Positions 33,836 through 44,916 of a stretch of DNA of 64,000 nt are shown here, one piece after another. This DNA is from Parietaria judaica (Eukaryota > Streptophyta > Magnoliopsida > Rosales > Urticaceae), in the NCBI GenBank assembly GCA_954871525.1, contig OX940869.1:15307001-15371000 (forward strand). Direction: 5' to 3'. The notes below the pieces were generated by a model. It was not told the origin of the DNA, did no database searches, and worked only from the letters and a program-made list of their open reading frames with translations. The translations under genes and the position numbers were made by a program. How positions within the stretch are numbered: the first letter of the stretch is position 1; each line of letters starts with the position of its first letter.

Positions 33836-34252
33836 TTAAAGAAGATGACCCATGTCTTTCATACCCATACTCTCCGGATGCCTCCTGAATATTTTCTCTG
33901 GCAACGTCTTGGTGAATGGATCAGCCAGATTGTCTTCCGAAGCTGTTTTCACAACCCTCACGTCGCCACGACGCTCTATTTCTCTTATGAGATGGTATTT
34001 GCGTTCTATATATTTCGCCTTGTTATGGTCTCTGGGCTCTTTAGAATTTGCCACCGCACCACTGTTGTCACAGTATAGTGTTTGGGGCCCATCTACATCT
34101 GGAACAACTCCCAGCTCTATGTAGAAATTCTTGAGCCAAACTGATTCTTTGGCTGCCTCACAAGCTGCCACGTATTCAGCTTCCATTGTGGAATTTGCGA
34201 TACAAGATTGCTTTACGCTTCTCCAAAATATCGCTCCACCAGCAAGGGCGAA
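33836..34252 (-). pseudogene. Array unit 4: truncated RNase H
   Basis: Retains RNase H from VFALAGGAIFWRSVKQ to the end; the RT part is missing. The break is at about 34252, where the copia frame is joined to ACATATGTCCAACAATC and then to gypsy leader sequence. The open frame continues on the minus strand into the gypsy part to 34414, but that extension is not protein-like. Confidence 0.8.
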
Positions 34253-34904
34253 CACATATGTCCAACAATCGAAGCTTGAGAGACAACCTTCAAGGAAAGT
34301 TAAAAATAATGAAAAAAATATTAAACAGCGAGGAAAATATAAGCCAAGAAGCAACGAGCGACGGGGTAGCGTCGACGAGGCGACCATCTTCAGCGGACAA
34401 TCTTCCAACGTCAATAACTCTCGCCTCGAGCATCCGATATGGGCAAATAACCTATCAAATCGAAGCTCAAGAAATAATATTGAACATAAGATAAAATTAA
34501 TCAGAAAGGAAGATATGACCCGAGGAGCGACGAGCGTCCGGTATGGGCAAATGACCTATCAAATAGAAGCTCGAGAAGTTATCTTCAAGAAAAGATAAAA
34601 ATCACATGGAAATGATAAATATCGGCGAGAATAAGATCCGAGGAGTGAATGGCGACAGGCAGGCATCGACGAAGCCATCATCTTCGGCGACTAATCTTCT
34701 GACGTCCATAACTCTTGCCTCGAGCGTACGATATGGGCAAATGACCTATCAAATTGAAGCTCGAGACGTGGCCTGCAAGAAAATACAAGAAAAATGCAGT
34801 TTTATTTATTGCAGGAGAAAAAGAGATCAGTGATCGGCGTTGTCGTTGTCGTCGTTGGTCGTCATCCTTCCGACCGTCTAGCTGTGCGATAGAAAGAAAC
34901 TGAG
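34253..34904 (-). mobile_element. Leader (5' untranslated) region of a minus-strand gypsy element, truncated
   Basis: It lies between the primer site (34921-34905) and the copia junction. Near the primer site it resembles the leader of the Tat element at 55536-55582 (CACAGC, GGAAGGA blocks). It contains three imperfect copies of TATGGGCAAATGACCTATCAAA (motif TATGGGCAAATGACCTATC) at about 34437, 34541 and 34728, each followed by an AGCTCGAGA-type sequence. No gag is present, so the element was cut before its coding region. Confidence 0.6.
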
Positions 34905-34921
34905 CCCCTCAGTGGGCGCCA
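34905..34921 (-). other. Primer binding site, minus-strand gypsy element
   Basis: Minus-strand TGGCGCCCACTGAGGGG, three bases inside the LTR end. It matches the primer site at 55519-55535 with one difference. The pattern resembles the 3' end of plant tRNA-Lys (from memory). Confidence 0.7.
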
Positions 34922-34924
34922 AAC

Positions 34925-35337
34925 TGTTGAGGGCGTTTTGTACACTCAACAGTCACAAGGAATGATAATGAAAAGTATTGTGTATTTTCTTCTTGATTCT
35001 CTTTTATTACAAGCATTTCCCTCTTCTTAGATCGGCCACTTTTCTCCTCTCAAAATCTGCCTCCTTTCCTCTTTCTTCCTCTCCTCCCAGAATCCCTCCT
35101 CCCAGAGTCCCTCACTACCTTCATCCAAAGTGGACACATATATAGTCATTACAAACATTGTACCTACCCTCATGAGTGAGGTATGGCCCTAAAAGGTGAG
35201 GTATGACCTATAGTGTGGCCTAAAGCTACCTAACTCATCCCATCATAATCAAGCACACTTCCTTGCTTTTTTGGTGTAAGGACCAACACTTAGATACTTA
35301 TGCCGTAATAAATGGATTACCAAATCCGACCTCAACA
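34925..35337 (-). mobile_element. 5' LTR of a truncated minus-strand gypsy element
   Basis: On the minus strand it starts TGTTGAGGTCGGATTTGG at 35337 and ends CGCCCTCAACA at 34925, followed by the primer site. Length 413 bp. Same family as the solo LTR at 18788-19229. The start TGTTGAGGTCGGATTT is also shared with the Tat LTR at 54627. Confidence 0.85.
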
Positions 35338-35407
35338 AGTATAACTTACTTTTAGTTGGTAAAAATGTTAACTTTTTACTATAGATGGAAGTATTGCTTA
35401 CTTTTAA

Positions 35408-36575
35408 GGGTTAATTGCGGTAAAAATACCCAACCTTTGGTCAAATTGTCTGCTGTGTATACAACCTCCGTAAATGGCGGCAAAAGTACCCAAACTTAGT
35501 ATTTGGGAGTTGACCGAGAAAATCTATCTATGTGGCAACCAGCCTTTGCCACATGGCACTTGGCCGCCACGTGGCATGCCACGTAATTATTATTTTTTTA
35601 AATAATTTTTTAAAAAAATATATTTTTTTAAATATTTTTATTAAATTATTAAAAAAAAAACTTTTTAATTGTTTTTAAAAATAAAATTATTTTTCCATAA
35701 TAACCAATAATGAATATTTAAATTTAAATATTCATTATTGATTTTTATTATTAAATATAATTATTCATTTTAAAAAAGTGGATCAAACGAAATAAATAAG
35801 GAAAAAAAATCCCCGTTCACGGTTCACTCAAGCTCCGCCTCCGATCCGGTTCACGGGTGAACCAAAATCGCTTAATATGTTTAATAATATAACCAATAAT
35901 AATCATATGATTATTTAACGATAATTTATTTAAATAATATGTAAATAAAAAACATATTAAACAATTATTATTATTCTAAAATGCAAACACAATTAAATAT
36001 CATGCAAACAAATAAAAATAATTCTTCATTAAATATTAATATGACTACTATTTTTTGTTTTTGAATAAGTGGTATGTATTTAATTATGTCTTGACTTTTT
36101 AAACATTATGTATGAGTTTATTAGTTATTATTATTAAACATATTAAACAATTTTATTCGACGCATGAACCGGATCGGAAACGGAGTTCAAGTGAACCGTG
36201 AGCGGTGAAAATTACTTCGTTCTACCTACTTTTTTAAAAATAAATAATTATAACCAATAATTAATATTTAAATCTAAATATTTAATTATTTGTATTATTG
36301 AAAAAATATTATTAAAAATAAAAATAAAAAATAATTTTGTTTAAAAAAAAATATTTTTAAAAAAATTATTTAAAAAAATAATAATTACATGGCATGCCAC
36401 GTGGCGGCCAAGTGCCATGTGGCATGCCACGTGGCAAAGGCTGATTGCCACATAGATAGATATTCTCGGTCAACTCCCAAATGCTAAGTTTGGATACTTT
36501 TGCCGCCATTTACGGAGGTTGTATACACAACAGAGAATTTGACCAAAGGTTGAGTATTTTTGCCGCAATTAATCC
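35408..36575. mobile_element. Mutator-like foldback element, 1168 bp
   Basis: Ends GGGTTAATTGCGG and CCGCAATTAATCC. The nine-base duplication TACTTTTAA at 35399-35407 and 36576-36584 is perfect. The two halves are complementary along most of their length, including a central CCGTTCACGG / CCGTGAGCGG pair, so the whole element can fold back. No coding sequence. It ends about 530 bases before the likely FRS4-like start codon. Confidence 0.85.
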
Positions 36576-36584
36576 TACTTTTAA

Positions 36585-37106
36585 TTCGTGTCCGCCCTCG
36601 AATTGCCACATCTAGATGGGTGCTCTTGAGAAGAAGAAGTTACATGTCGTTTTCTGAGTGTAGTGTTTGACATGTCGTTCAAGTCACCATTGACCACTGA
36701 CTTCTTGCCTCTCTCCCTCTCCCTCTCCCTCTTCTTCTTCTTCTTCTTCTTCTTCTTCTTGCTCTTCTTTCCCGGCACGATTCCGACGAGACTCCGACGA
36801 GTTTCTGTGATTCTGGCCACTCACGCGCGATTTCAGCCCTTTCTATGTGATTCCGGCGAGTTCCGAAGAGATTTGCGATTTCAGTTTGGAAAAAACTCGG
36901 TAATATCCTGTCCTCTTACTTTGACTACCAAGTGTTTGTGAAATTTGGTGTTATTATCTAGAGAACCCATTGAATTGATTTGCTGTTAGAATGATATTCA
37001 AATTCAAATTGATTTTGTAATGAATAGGTATGGGATCTCAGAGACGAGACCATGTTCGTGTAGAATCATATCGAAACATGTAGCCTTTGGTAGGTTCGAG
37101 GTGCTT
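36585..37106 (+). promoter_or_regulatory. Promoter-proximal region and 5' UTR of the FRS4-like gene, with a probable intron
   Basis: A CT/CTT-rich microsatellite (36707-36768), common in plant 5' UTRs, precedes a probable 5' UTR intron: donor ACTCG|GTAATA at 36900 and acceptor ATGAATAG ending at 37027. No clear TATA box was found between the Mutator-like element and the CT tract. The in-frame ATG at 37020 would lie in the intron and is not favoured. Confidence 0.5.
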
Positions 37107-39668
37107 ATGAACAACCTTGCGCCAGTAATGGACTCGGGTGTCGTTTTAGAGCCGCGAAATGACATGGAATTCGAATCCCATGAAGCTGCGTATGCGTTTT
37201 ACAAAGAATACGCCAAGTCTGCTGGATTCGGGACTGCCAAGTTGAGCAGCCGCCGCTCCAGGGCTTCCAAGGAATTCATCGATGCGAAATTTTCGTGCAT
37301 AAGATACGGGAATAAGCAGCAGTCCGATGACGCCATTAACCCTCGACCTTCTCCGAAAATAGGTTGCAAAGCGAGCATGCACGTTAAGAGAAGGCAAAAC
37401 GGAAAGTGGTATGTTTACTCTTTTGTAAAGGACCACAATCACGAGCTTCTACCGGCTCAAGCTCATTTCTTTAGAAGCCATAGAAATGCAGACCCGCTTA
37501 AGAACGACGTTAGAATACGAAAACGGAAGAACCTGGCCACAGTGTCCGGATTGTTCAGTGCATATTTAAATGTCGACTGTTTGGAAAACTACGGTAGAAA
37601 TCACCAGGATAAGGGTCGTAGTTTGGTTTTAGAAGCAGGCGATGCGCAGCTTCTCCTCGAGCAATTTATGAATATGCAGGAAGAGGATCCGAAGTTCTTT
37701 TATGCCGTTGACTTGAACGAAGAGCATCGGTTGAGAAACGTGTTCTGGGTTGACGCCAAAGCCATGGACGACTATTCTAACTTTCATGACGTGATTTCTT
37801 TCGACACTACTTACTTCTCAAATAAGTATAAACTTCCACTTGTGCTCTTCACCGGAGTGAATCATCACATTCAACCAACATTACTTGGCTGTGCGCTGAT
37901 TGCAGACGAGACGCTCTGCACTTTCATCTGGTTAATGCAGACGTGGTTAATATCAATGGGCGAACGGGCTCCGAAAGTGATTCTCACTGACCAGAACAGT
38001 GCCATCAAAGCAGCTGTTGCAGCGGTCTTTTCCCGGTCACGGCATTTCTTTTATTTGTGGCATGTGATGGAGAAGATACCGAGGCAGCTTGAGTTTTTGA
38101 GCCGGTGGCACGATGATTTCATGAAAAAGTTCAACAAGTGTATTTTCAAGTCGTGGTCGGAAGAACAATTTGAAAAGCGGTGGTGGAAACTGGTGGAAAG
38201 ATTTAATCTCAGACAAGTTGAATGGCTTCAGTCCTTGTACGAAGATCGTGTCCACTGGGTGCCGACTTTCACGAGAGGTGTTTTCCTCGCCGGTTTATCT
38301 AGAGCTTCTCGGTCCAAAAGCTTGAATTCCGTGTTTGACAAATACGTTCAAGGTGATACATCACTGAGGGATTTCATGGAGCGGTACCCTCTAATCCTTG
38401 AAGATATGTATGAAGAAACCGCCAAAGCAAACTTTGATGCTTGGCATGAAACACAAGAATTAAAGTCACCGTCACCGTTCGAGAAGCAAATGTCTCTGGT
38501 CTACACGCATGAGGTTTTCAAGAAATTCCAAGTCGAGGTCTTGGGAGCAGCGGCTTGTCATCTAAAAAAAGAGATCGAAGACGAGACTAGCACAACTTAC
38601 ACCGTCAAAGACTTTGACGATAATCAGAACTATACGGTGAAGTGGAATGAGTCAAATTCAGAGATATATTGTTTGTGTCACCTTTTTGAATATGAAGGAT
38701 ATCTCTGTAGACACGCTATAGTTGTGCTGCAAATGTCCGGAGTATTCAACATCCCGCAGAAATACATACTGCAGCGTTGGACAAACGCCGGTATGAGTCG
38801 ACATTGCATAGACGAAAAGATGGACCAATTGCAGCAAATGACTCGCCGCTGCAACGACTTGTGTAGAAGGGCGATAATATTGGGTGAAGAAGGGTCATTG
38901 TCCCAAGAGAGTTACAATGTAGCCTTATCTGCAATAAAGGAAGCTTTGAAGCAGTGTACGAGTTTGAACAGCTCAGCCGGGAATTGTAAAAGACCTAGTG
39001 CTTTAGAGATGGTTCCCGTTAGTTGCATCGAAGAAGAGAGTCAGAGCGGTGCTGCATATAATTACGAGGTGTTTGATCCAAAAGTGGCTGCTTTGAACAG
39101 AGCTGCTATGGCTGGTAAGGAAGCAGAAAACATCGGTAACATTATGAGTAAGAGAAGAAAGGTAATTGCTTTATTAATTTTCATTAATTCTAGATGTTTT
39201 ATAATATTCTCCGAACCGGTTAAAATCATGATGACGTTTTATTGTAAAAAAAAAGTGAAAATTATTCAACTCCTTGCCATTTTTACATGTATATATTTAC
39301 CACGTCCATGGGATCAAAATAAGGAACAGCTTCTTCTGCATGCAGGAGCCGCAACTGCAAGTCGTTAGTGTTGGTTCACAGGGTGGCATCAACCAAGTGG
39401 TATGTTCGGCTCTCATCGTGGTGCCATTTTTCGAACATGTCATGTCTGAACATTGTCTATATCTATAAATGCAAGTCCCTGTATCACCGTTTCACACTCG
39501 TTTTTCTCTTTACAGCAAGTATTATCCGAGCCGAATGTTATGCGCTTGCAAAACGTGACGCCAGTGCAGCTCCATAGTATGGTGCCTGGAATGTTTCCAA
39601 GTGTTACATTGACTCAGCTCAATATTGTGCCTGGAACACATCAGCCGGATAATCACGGCCCTCGATAA
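37107..39668 (+). CDS. FRS4: FAR1-RELATED SEQUENCE 4-like protein (FAR1/FHY3 family transcription factor)
   Basis: Domesticated Mutator-transposase-type nuclear regulator; FAR1/FHY3 family members act in far-red light signalling and development. Exon 1 (37107-39161) holds the N-terminal FAR1 DNA-binding zinc domain (RSRASKEFIDAKFSCIRYG, then the KIGCKASMHVKRR and DHNHEL zinc ligands). The MULE transposase core follows, with FDTTYFSNKYKLPLVLFTGVN, LTDQNSAIKAAV and LWHVMEKIPRQL, then a SWIM zinc finger CLCHLFEYEGYLCRH. Exon 2 is 39346-39399 and exon 3 is 39516-39668; GT-AG junctions are in phase and end at TAA. This gives about 753 residues, the family's size. ATG 37107 is the first after the 5' UTR intron; ATG 37128 (MDSGVVLEP) is an alternative that fits Arabidopsis FRS4 better. 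No stops, so it looks intact. Confidence 0.88.
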
Positions 39669-40588
39669 GGTAGTTTTTCTGTTAAATCTACTTTGTAAAT
39701 ATTAACTCGGAATACTTGATTGCTGCTGTAGCTATAGATCACTAATTTAAGTTTCGAATACTCGAAGCTTTTTGCCATTGTTGTATGCAACCAATTTTAG
39801 AAAGTTATCTTCTTCTATTTTCTTTTACGGTCGCAACTCATAACTCTTGTCGCGGGCCCATTAACAGAGAAGACCGGTCTTTCTTAAGAGAGAAACTAAA
39901 CTAATTATCTGAGACGAATTTTACTCAAAATATTTGGCTCTCATTCTCATTAGCATAGAGCGCTTCAAATAGACGACCAAGGGAAATGAGTGTTCATCGG
40001 GAAATCGAAGACACAAACATAAACACCCACTCATACAGACACATGGAAAAATGATGACATCCCCGAATTCGAGGTAATGGTTCATTAAAGAATCGGGTCG
40101 AAATCCCCGTCTTGGAATGATTTTAGGCGAAAGGGTTCCAGAAGTGTGAGCTCTTAGATTACCTAGTATAAAAGATTGAAAACATCACAAAACTCCCCTT
40201 TTTCTTTCTTTTCTTGGTATTCCAAGAACTCGAGAGCCTACGGTGGAGGTTGGTTGAAGATGATGTTACGCTCTGCTTGTTCCAAAAGGGTCGAAGGGCG
40301 CTTATTCTCTTATCTTCCACTCGGGTTTCGGGTTTAAGGACCGATTCAGAACTCCCGGGTGCAGATGAAAGAGCGAATCAATCAATCCCCTTTGCTTCTC
40401 TATTTATGATTACAAACTGAGTCAAGAAATTTTGTATACTTTTTTTTTTTTAATAAATGGATTAAATGTGTCCCAACACTCCTTATGTCCTGATTTGAGT
40501 AATTTATGTGTCCCAACGTACTATTCATTCCATTTATATATGAAGAAATTATTTGGTTTATTTTAGAAAAACTTGTCATAAAAAACCT

Positions 40589-40629
<41 letters not shown>

Positions 40630-40640
40630 TGTAATGAAAC
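39669..40640. other. 3' UTR of the FRS4-like gene and intergenic DNA
   Basis: The first about 150 bases are probably 3' UTR. Beyond 39840 I see no gene; open frames (for example 40214-40420) have no recognisable motif. A (TA)n run lies at 40591-40625. Confidence 0.4.
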
Positions 40641-40860
40641 TTCCACAAATCAAACACACAAGCCAGTCATTCATTCATTGATTATATATAATTCCAAATA
40701 AGCACTAAGTAAATGCTTACTTGAAATTAAAGTACAAGCTGACTTTTATTCATGATCTGGTCCAAGCCATAACCAAAACACACACAAACCCTAATAGATC
40801 ATACACGCCATTTCATCCATTTATTTCTTCACACATATGAAACATACTTGGGACTCCATA

Positions 40861-40912
40861 CATATATATATATATATATATCCTTATGACATATATATAT
40901 ATATATATATAT
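40861..40912. repeat. (TA)n microsatellite
   Basis: Two TA runs separated by CCTTATGACA, in the probable 3' UTR of peptide gene copy 2, at the same place as the run in copy 1. Confidence 0.85.
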
Positions 40913-40952
40913 GTTTGGATGTGGCGTATACATACATATATATTGCTTAGAT

Positions 40953-41495
40953 TCAGGGCTCTTTAGGGGGACGACACCTGGGCGAAGATTTATCGCAAGG
41001 CTTTTTTGGTGCGCATGACGCCTTACTACCACATGAACCACCAGGTCCACCACGTCCTATGGCGTCCTTACTCTCACCTGCATGCAAAAACACGAGTAAA
41101 TTTAGCGGCAAAAGTTTACGACGTTGTTGCCGTTATTTAAAAGGTTAACAACGATGCAAGTATCTAATGTTTGTTACTTTAATGAACAATTGGATTTGGA
41201 ATAAGCCACTACACTTGGCAACGTTTGATACTTGTGCCGTCAGAGGTATCCCACATAGTTGAAAATTTTACCGATGAAAATAAATATGAAGAAGCCAGCT
41301 AGATAGTACTGTAGTCTCCCACATTATTTAATTTTTTTTTATTACCTAATTAGTTTTGGTATTTTAGGGCAAATATGGACTAAAGATTCTTGATAAGAAG
41401 ATGTCCTCACCTAATTCTCGAGCGAGGATTGAAGAGGGAAAGAAGAAGACAGTTGCGAGAAGAATGCTAATAAGGATGGCAAAAATTTTCTTCAT
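40953..41495 (-). CDS. Small secreted cysteine-rich peptide gene, copy 2 (two exons)
   Basis: Exon 1 (41495-41411): signal sequence MKKIFAILISILLATVFFF then PSSILAREL, donor G|GTGAGG, phase 1. Exon 2 (41077-40953), after acceptor TTGCATGCAG, encodes a Gly-rich stretch GRGGPGGSCGSKASC and a tail with four cysteines spaced C-x5-C-x5-C-x6-C, ending RPPKEP and TGA. Total 69 residues, about 44 mature. The intron is 333 bases. A TATA box TATAAATAAG is at 41552-41543. Compared with copy 1, the signal peptide is nearly unchanged while the mature part has diverged strongly except for the cysteines and the PPK[DE]P end. Family not recognised; a signalling or defence peptide is possible. Confidence 0.65.
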
Positions 41496-41542
41496 CTTGG
41501 CAGCTTCAATATTTTTTGTTTAAGAATCCTTCATTTGCTTCA

Positions 41543-41552
41543 CTTATTTATA
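41543..41552 (-). promoter_or_regulatory. TATA box of peptide gene copy 2
   Basis: TATAAATAAG on the minus strand, about 48 bases before the ATG, conserved with copy 1. Confidence 0.6.
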
Positions 41553-42919
41553 GTCAAAGTCCAGTGAAGGAAATTCATATGTGTAATTCCTCTTGTGCCC
41601 TTCTGTTATAAAAATACTTAAGTACTCCGAGACAAATATGAAAGCGCGACAAAATTATAGAGGAAAAAAATTGATACTTTATTCTCCAAATCACGTAATA
41701 ACATTTGAAAATTATTTCAATATTTTTTCTTTGCATAATTATTTCCCCCCTTTTTTTTTTTGCTGACAATTTTACCTTTTAATTAAACTGTCTAAAATTT
41801 TGTACAAAAGTGTCCAAAACATAATACACAAGTATCTTCATGTTTCTACAACTTAGTACAAAAGTGTCTAAAATATAGTATAGAACTATCATAAAGGGTC
41901 TAAAATCTAATATTTTTCACTATAAAAACTGAAGGGTAAATTTGTCCCAAAATATCACGGGGAATAATTTTTTAATGAAAAAAATATTGAAATAATTATC
42001 AAATGCTATGTGATTTGGAGAATAGATTATTAAGTTACTTTGCCATTAACTTGGATATATTATTTACCTTAATTATAATTATAACTGGCTAATTAAATAA
42101 AAAATAAAAGAGTCACTATATCGCTTTTTTACACAATGCGAGATAGACTTATTATTAAAGACAATCTTTTTAATCCCTCTTATGTCTCATCAATTAATAA
42201 AGTAGCAATGACTAAATAAAGTAGCAATAACGATCTTACTTTGAGTGCAGTAACGTCTCTTATCCATTAATAAAGTAGCAATGACTAAATAATGCATAAA
42301 GTTTTATCAATATAAGTCCCTCATAAAGTTTTAGCAATATTAGGCAAAATAATTATAAGACTTAGAAGAATATGACATTTCTTGCCGAGGAAAAGAATAA
42401 ATGATAAATAAACAAATAGAAACTGATATTAATTAAACTCTAATAATAAATAGCATTGGAATGGAAGAATGAAAAACAAAAACAAATATGCCGTCTCATA
42501 ATTCTAACTTATTCATATATACTTATGCGGTATCTAAAAATAACTATAATAATAGTAATATAATAAATGTGAAGTGTGAACGCTCAATTTAATTTTCTAC
42601 TAATTAGTGGGTGAGACTCTCCGGGAAAGTGTGGGGACTGATGTTGCATGAGAAAACCCGCATGTTCATAGTCAATCTAACATGATCATTATATGCATCT
42701 TTTTTCTTTTTGGAAAAATGAGCACAATCATAAATTATATAGTCTCTTTAATAATTTATACGCATATTTGTTTACATTTTATAATCGATAACAAAATTTT
42801 ATAGGATATTAGCGGGCGTTCATATTGAGTATCTCGATAAAAGCCCCGCAGAGTAAGATATCATTTTGTATTCCGCAAACTACACTAATAAATGTCGTGT
42901 GTCAATTTTTTTTTTTAAT
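41553..42919. other. Upstream region of peptide gene copy 2 (duplicated segment)
   Basis: AT-rich DNA collinear with 19482-20200, 22100-22270 and 25390-25480, but without the transposons that separate those blocks in the first copy. No gene recognised. Confidence 0.5.
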
Positions 42920-42924
42920 TTATA

Positions 42925-43576
42925 AACAGTAACCGAATTTTAAAACCGTAACCGAAAATTATCCGGTTTAAAATAACTGTAACCGAATTATTTTGAAAAC
43001 AGGTTAAGGTTAACCAAATCCGGTTTCAAACAGGATAAGGTTACAGGTTATTTATTTTTCAAAACAGGTTATTTTAGTAACCAGTTTTTGTAACCGGTTT
43101 TAATATTAATTTTTTTATTCAAATATTTTAAAATTAAATTAAGTAGGGTTTTTTCTCTTTCTATCAAAACCTCTTTGATTTCTTTCTCCTTTTTCTCGCC
43201 TACCTTTCTTCTTTCCTCCTCCTCGACTTTCTCTTCTTTTTTTCTCGCTTGATCTTCTTCAGTTGTTTTATCGTTCTCTGATTGATCTTGTTCATTATCT
43301 ATTATTGTTATGCTTCATATTTTATTCAAGTTTTATTATTATTGTTCATTTGGACCGATATATTTGATCGTTGCGATAAACTCTATTGAATGCTATATTT
43401 TTTAACAAAAAAACAGGTTAAGGTTATTAAACAGGTTAATTATATTTTGATAACCGGTAATTAGGTTAACTGGTTTCAAAAACAGGTTAAGGTTATTAAA
43501 ACATGACTAACCGGAATTAGGTTAAGGATACCAAATAGTGAAAAATAAACAAGTTAACCGACCGGTTGCAGCCCTA
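42925..43576. mobile_element. hAT-like remnant rich in AACAGGTTAAGGTTA repeats
   Basis: The right end CCGGTTGCAGCCCTA looks like a hAT terminus (reverse complement TAGGGCTGCAACCGG). Repeated CGGTTT, AACCGGTTT and ACAGGTTAAGGTTA motifs occur on both flanks of the core. The left terminus is not present, so the element is truncated or decayed. The core includes a CTTTCTTCTTT-rich leader-like part. Confidence 0.45.
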
Positions 43577-43616
43577 CCGACAATACACTTGTTGATAGAT
43601 TGCTAGTGCAATTCTG

Positions 43617-43724
43617 ACAAATCGTCCAACAACATGTGTTATACATAATGGTGAAAACAAAGAACTAATAACAAATCGTCCAACAACATGTGTTATACAT
43701 AATGGTGAAAACAAAGAACTAATA
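43617..43724 (+). repeat. 54-bp direct tandem duplication
   Basis: ACAAATCGTCCAACAACATG begins at 43617 and again at 43671, with identical sequence across the unit. Recent simple duplication in non-coding DNA. Confidence 0.9.
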
Positions 43725-44325
43725 AATAGTTTACTAACAATCAACCCAAGCAAAAGAAAATGGTGTACTTTCTAGACTAAATTAAAGACGACACATATCC
43801 ATCAACCATCGACTCGACAAAATATAAAGGTGGATGGGAATTACCCTTAAGATAGTTTTCTCCATATTCCAAAAGAAACATATAATTGACTTAACATTCA
43901 AAGTGACTAAAGCCACATAATGAGCCTGGTATTTTTCCTTGTCCTTTTCTATAAATGTGTTTTGCTGTATTAATATGAACTAATCAATGATCACTTTATG
44001 AGATCTTCCGTGTTTGAAACATATCACAAGTCTCTCTCTCTCTTTTTTATTTTTATTTTTTTTATTTACTCACTTAAGATATATAGTACGTGACTTGCTT
44101 CACATATAATGAAATTTGTACGAATATTCAGCCAATTTTAAGTTAATCGAATTCCGTATTGCAAACAAAAGTTCCTATTCTTGACCTTGCATCAAAATTT
44201 TTGTGAAGAATCGTAATGCGATATGTGCGCTAAAAGTAAATACAATCACATTGTAATCAAATTTCAACTTCGTTAAGTTCAGAAACTCCTATTAGATTAA
44301 TAAATATTAATCTATCATTCATTTA
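43725..44325. other. Intergenic DNA, no gene seen
   Basis: AT-rich, with a CT/T-rich tract at about 44033-44068. No motif recognised on either strand. Confidence 0.35.
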
Positions 44326-44327
44326 GT

Positions 44328-44342
44328 TTAATAATAATAATA

Positions 44343-44386
<44 letters not shown>
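44328..44386. repeat. (AAT)n microsatellite with poly-A tail
   Basis: Run of AAT/ATA triplets with two single-base interruptions, followed by about 12 A residues. Confidence 0.9.
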
Positions 44387-44569
44387 GATCTCTTGGTTTT
44401 AAATTATTAGTCTATAGAGGTTGCTCCTGAGTGACCTGTGACCAACTTATTAAGTTTTGTTTGTGATTATAAACCGAGTCATGAAATTTGTATTCTTACG
44501 TATTTATTATAATGGATTAAATGTGTCCAAGCACTAGTCGTTCCATTTAGCACTATGAACTACATTAAA

Positions 44570-44916
44570 ACCTCGATAAATTAATAACGTCGATAAAATA
44601 ATACTTTTGTATGCTCTCCACTTTAACTAACTTTACTAAATTTTATTTCGATAAATTAATAACCTCAATAATATTATAAAATGTTCGGTCCCAATGATAT
44701 CATTTATAGATGTTTTACTGTGTATGGAAATTTTTTGTATGGAAATTTCTTGATTAATTCCAGAAAAAAACCTTAAATATGTATATAAACAGATATATTT
44801 ATATTCACGTTTTAATTTAAAATTCAATTTAATTTTTTTCTCTCTCTGTACCATTTCATCCATTTATTCTTCACACACATGTAACATCGATGGTTTGCTT
44901 TGATGATCATACAAAC
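44570..44916. other. Decayed repeat, then 3' flank of peptide gene copy 3
   Basis: CCTCGATAAATTAATAA-type motifs near 44571 and 44648 look like part of an old DNA transposon. 44850-44916 (CCATTTCATCCATTTATT, GTTTGCTTTGATGATCATAC) matches 16894-16965, the 3' side of peptide gene copy 1, so this is the 3' flank of a third copy. Confidence 0.45.

Larger units (their letters stand above)
27621..34250 (-). repeat. Tandem array of copia LTR-pol fusion units
   Basis: The marker GTCTATGACCAAGC starts at 27621, 29483, 31351 and 33219, giving periods of 1862, 1868 and 1868. Each unit holds 602 bp of LTR (27621-28222, 29483-30084, 31351-31952, 33219-33820) plus about 1260 bp of RT-RNase H. The same junction (GACGTCGATGCCC in +; six bases shorter in the second) recurs at each unit boundary. 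The fourth unit is cut at about 34250. Units are nearly identical by eye. This is a direct-repeat expansion, not four independent insertions. Confidence 0.9.

Noticed and set aside
28232..34598. Plus-strand frames repeated in each array unit (82, 90 and 74 codons)
   Set aside because: Shadows of the minus-strand RT-RNase H coding sequence; they repeat only because the units repeat.
36663..36941. Plus-strand 92-codon frame upstream of the FRS4-like gene
   Set aside because: Runs through the CT/CTT microsatellite and 5' UTR; no conserved motif and not in frame with FRS4.
40214..40420. 68-codon plus-strand frame
   Set aside because: No motif, no splice or promoter context, and not shared with the paralogous segment.
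41079..41410. Peptide gene copy 2 read without splicing
   Set aside because: The unspliced frame from exon 1 meets stops in the intron; the phase-1 GT-AG join, matched in copy 1, gives the cysteine-rich product.
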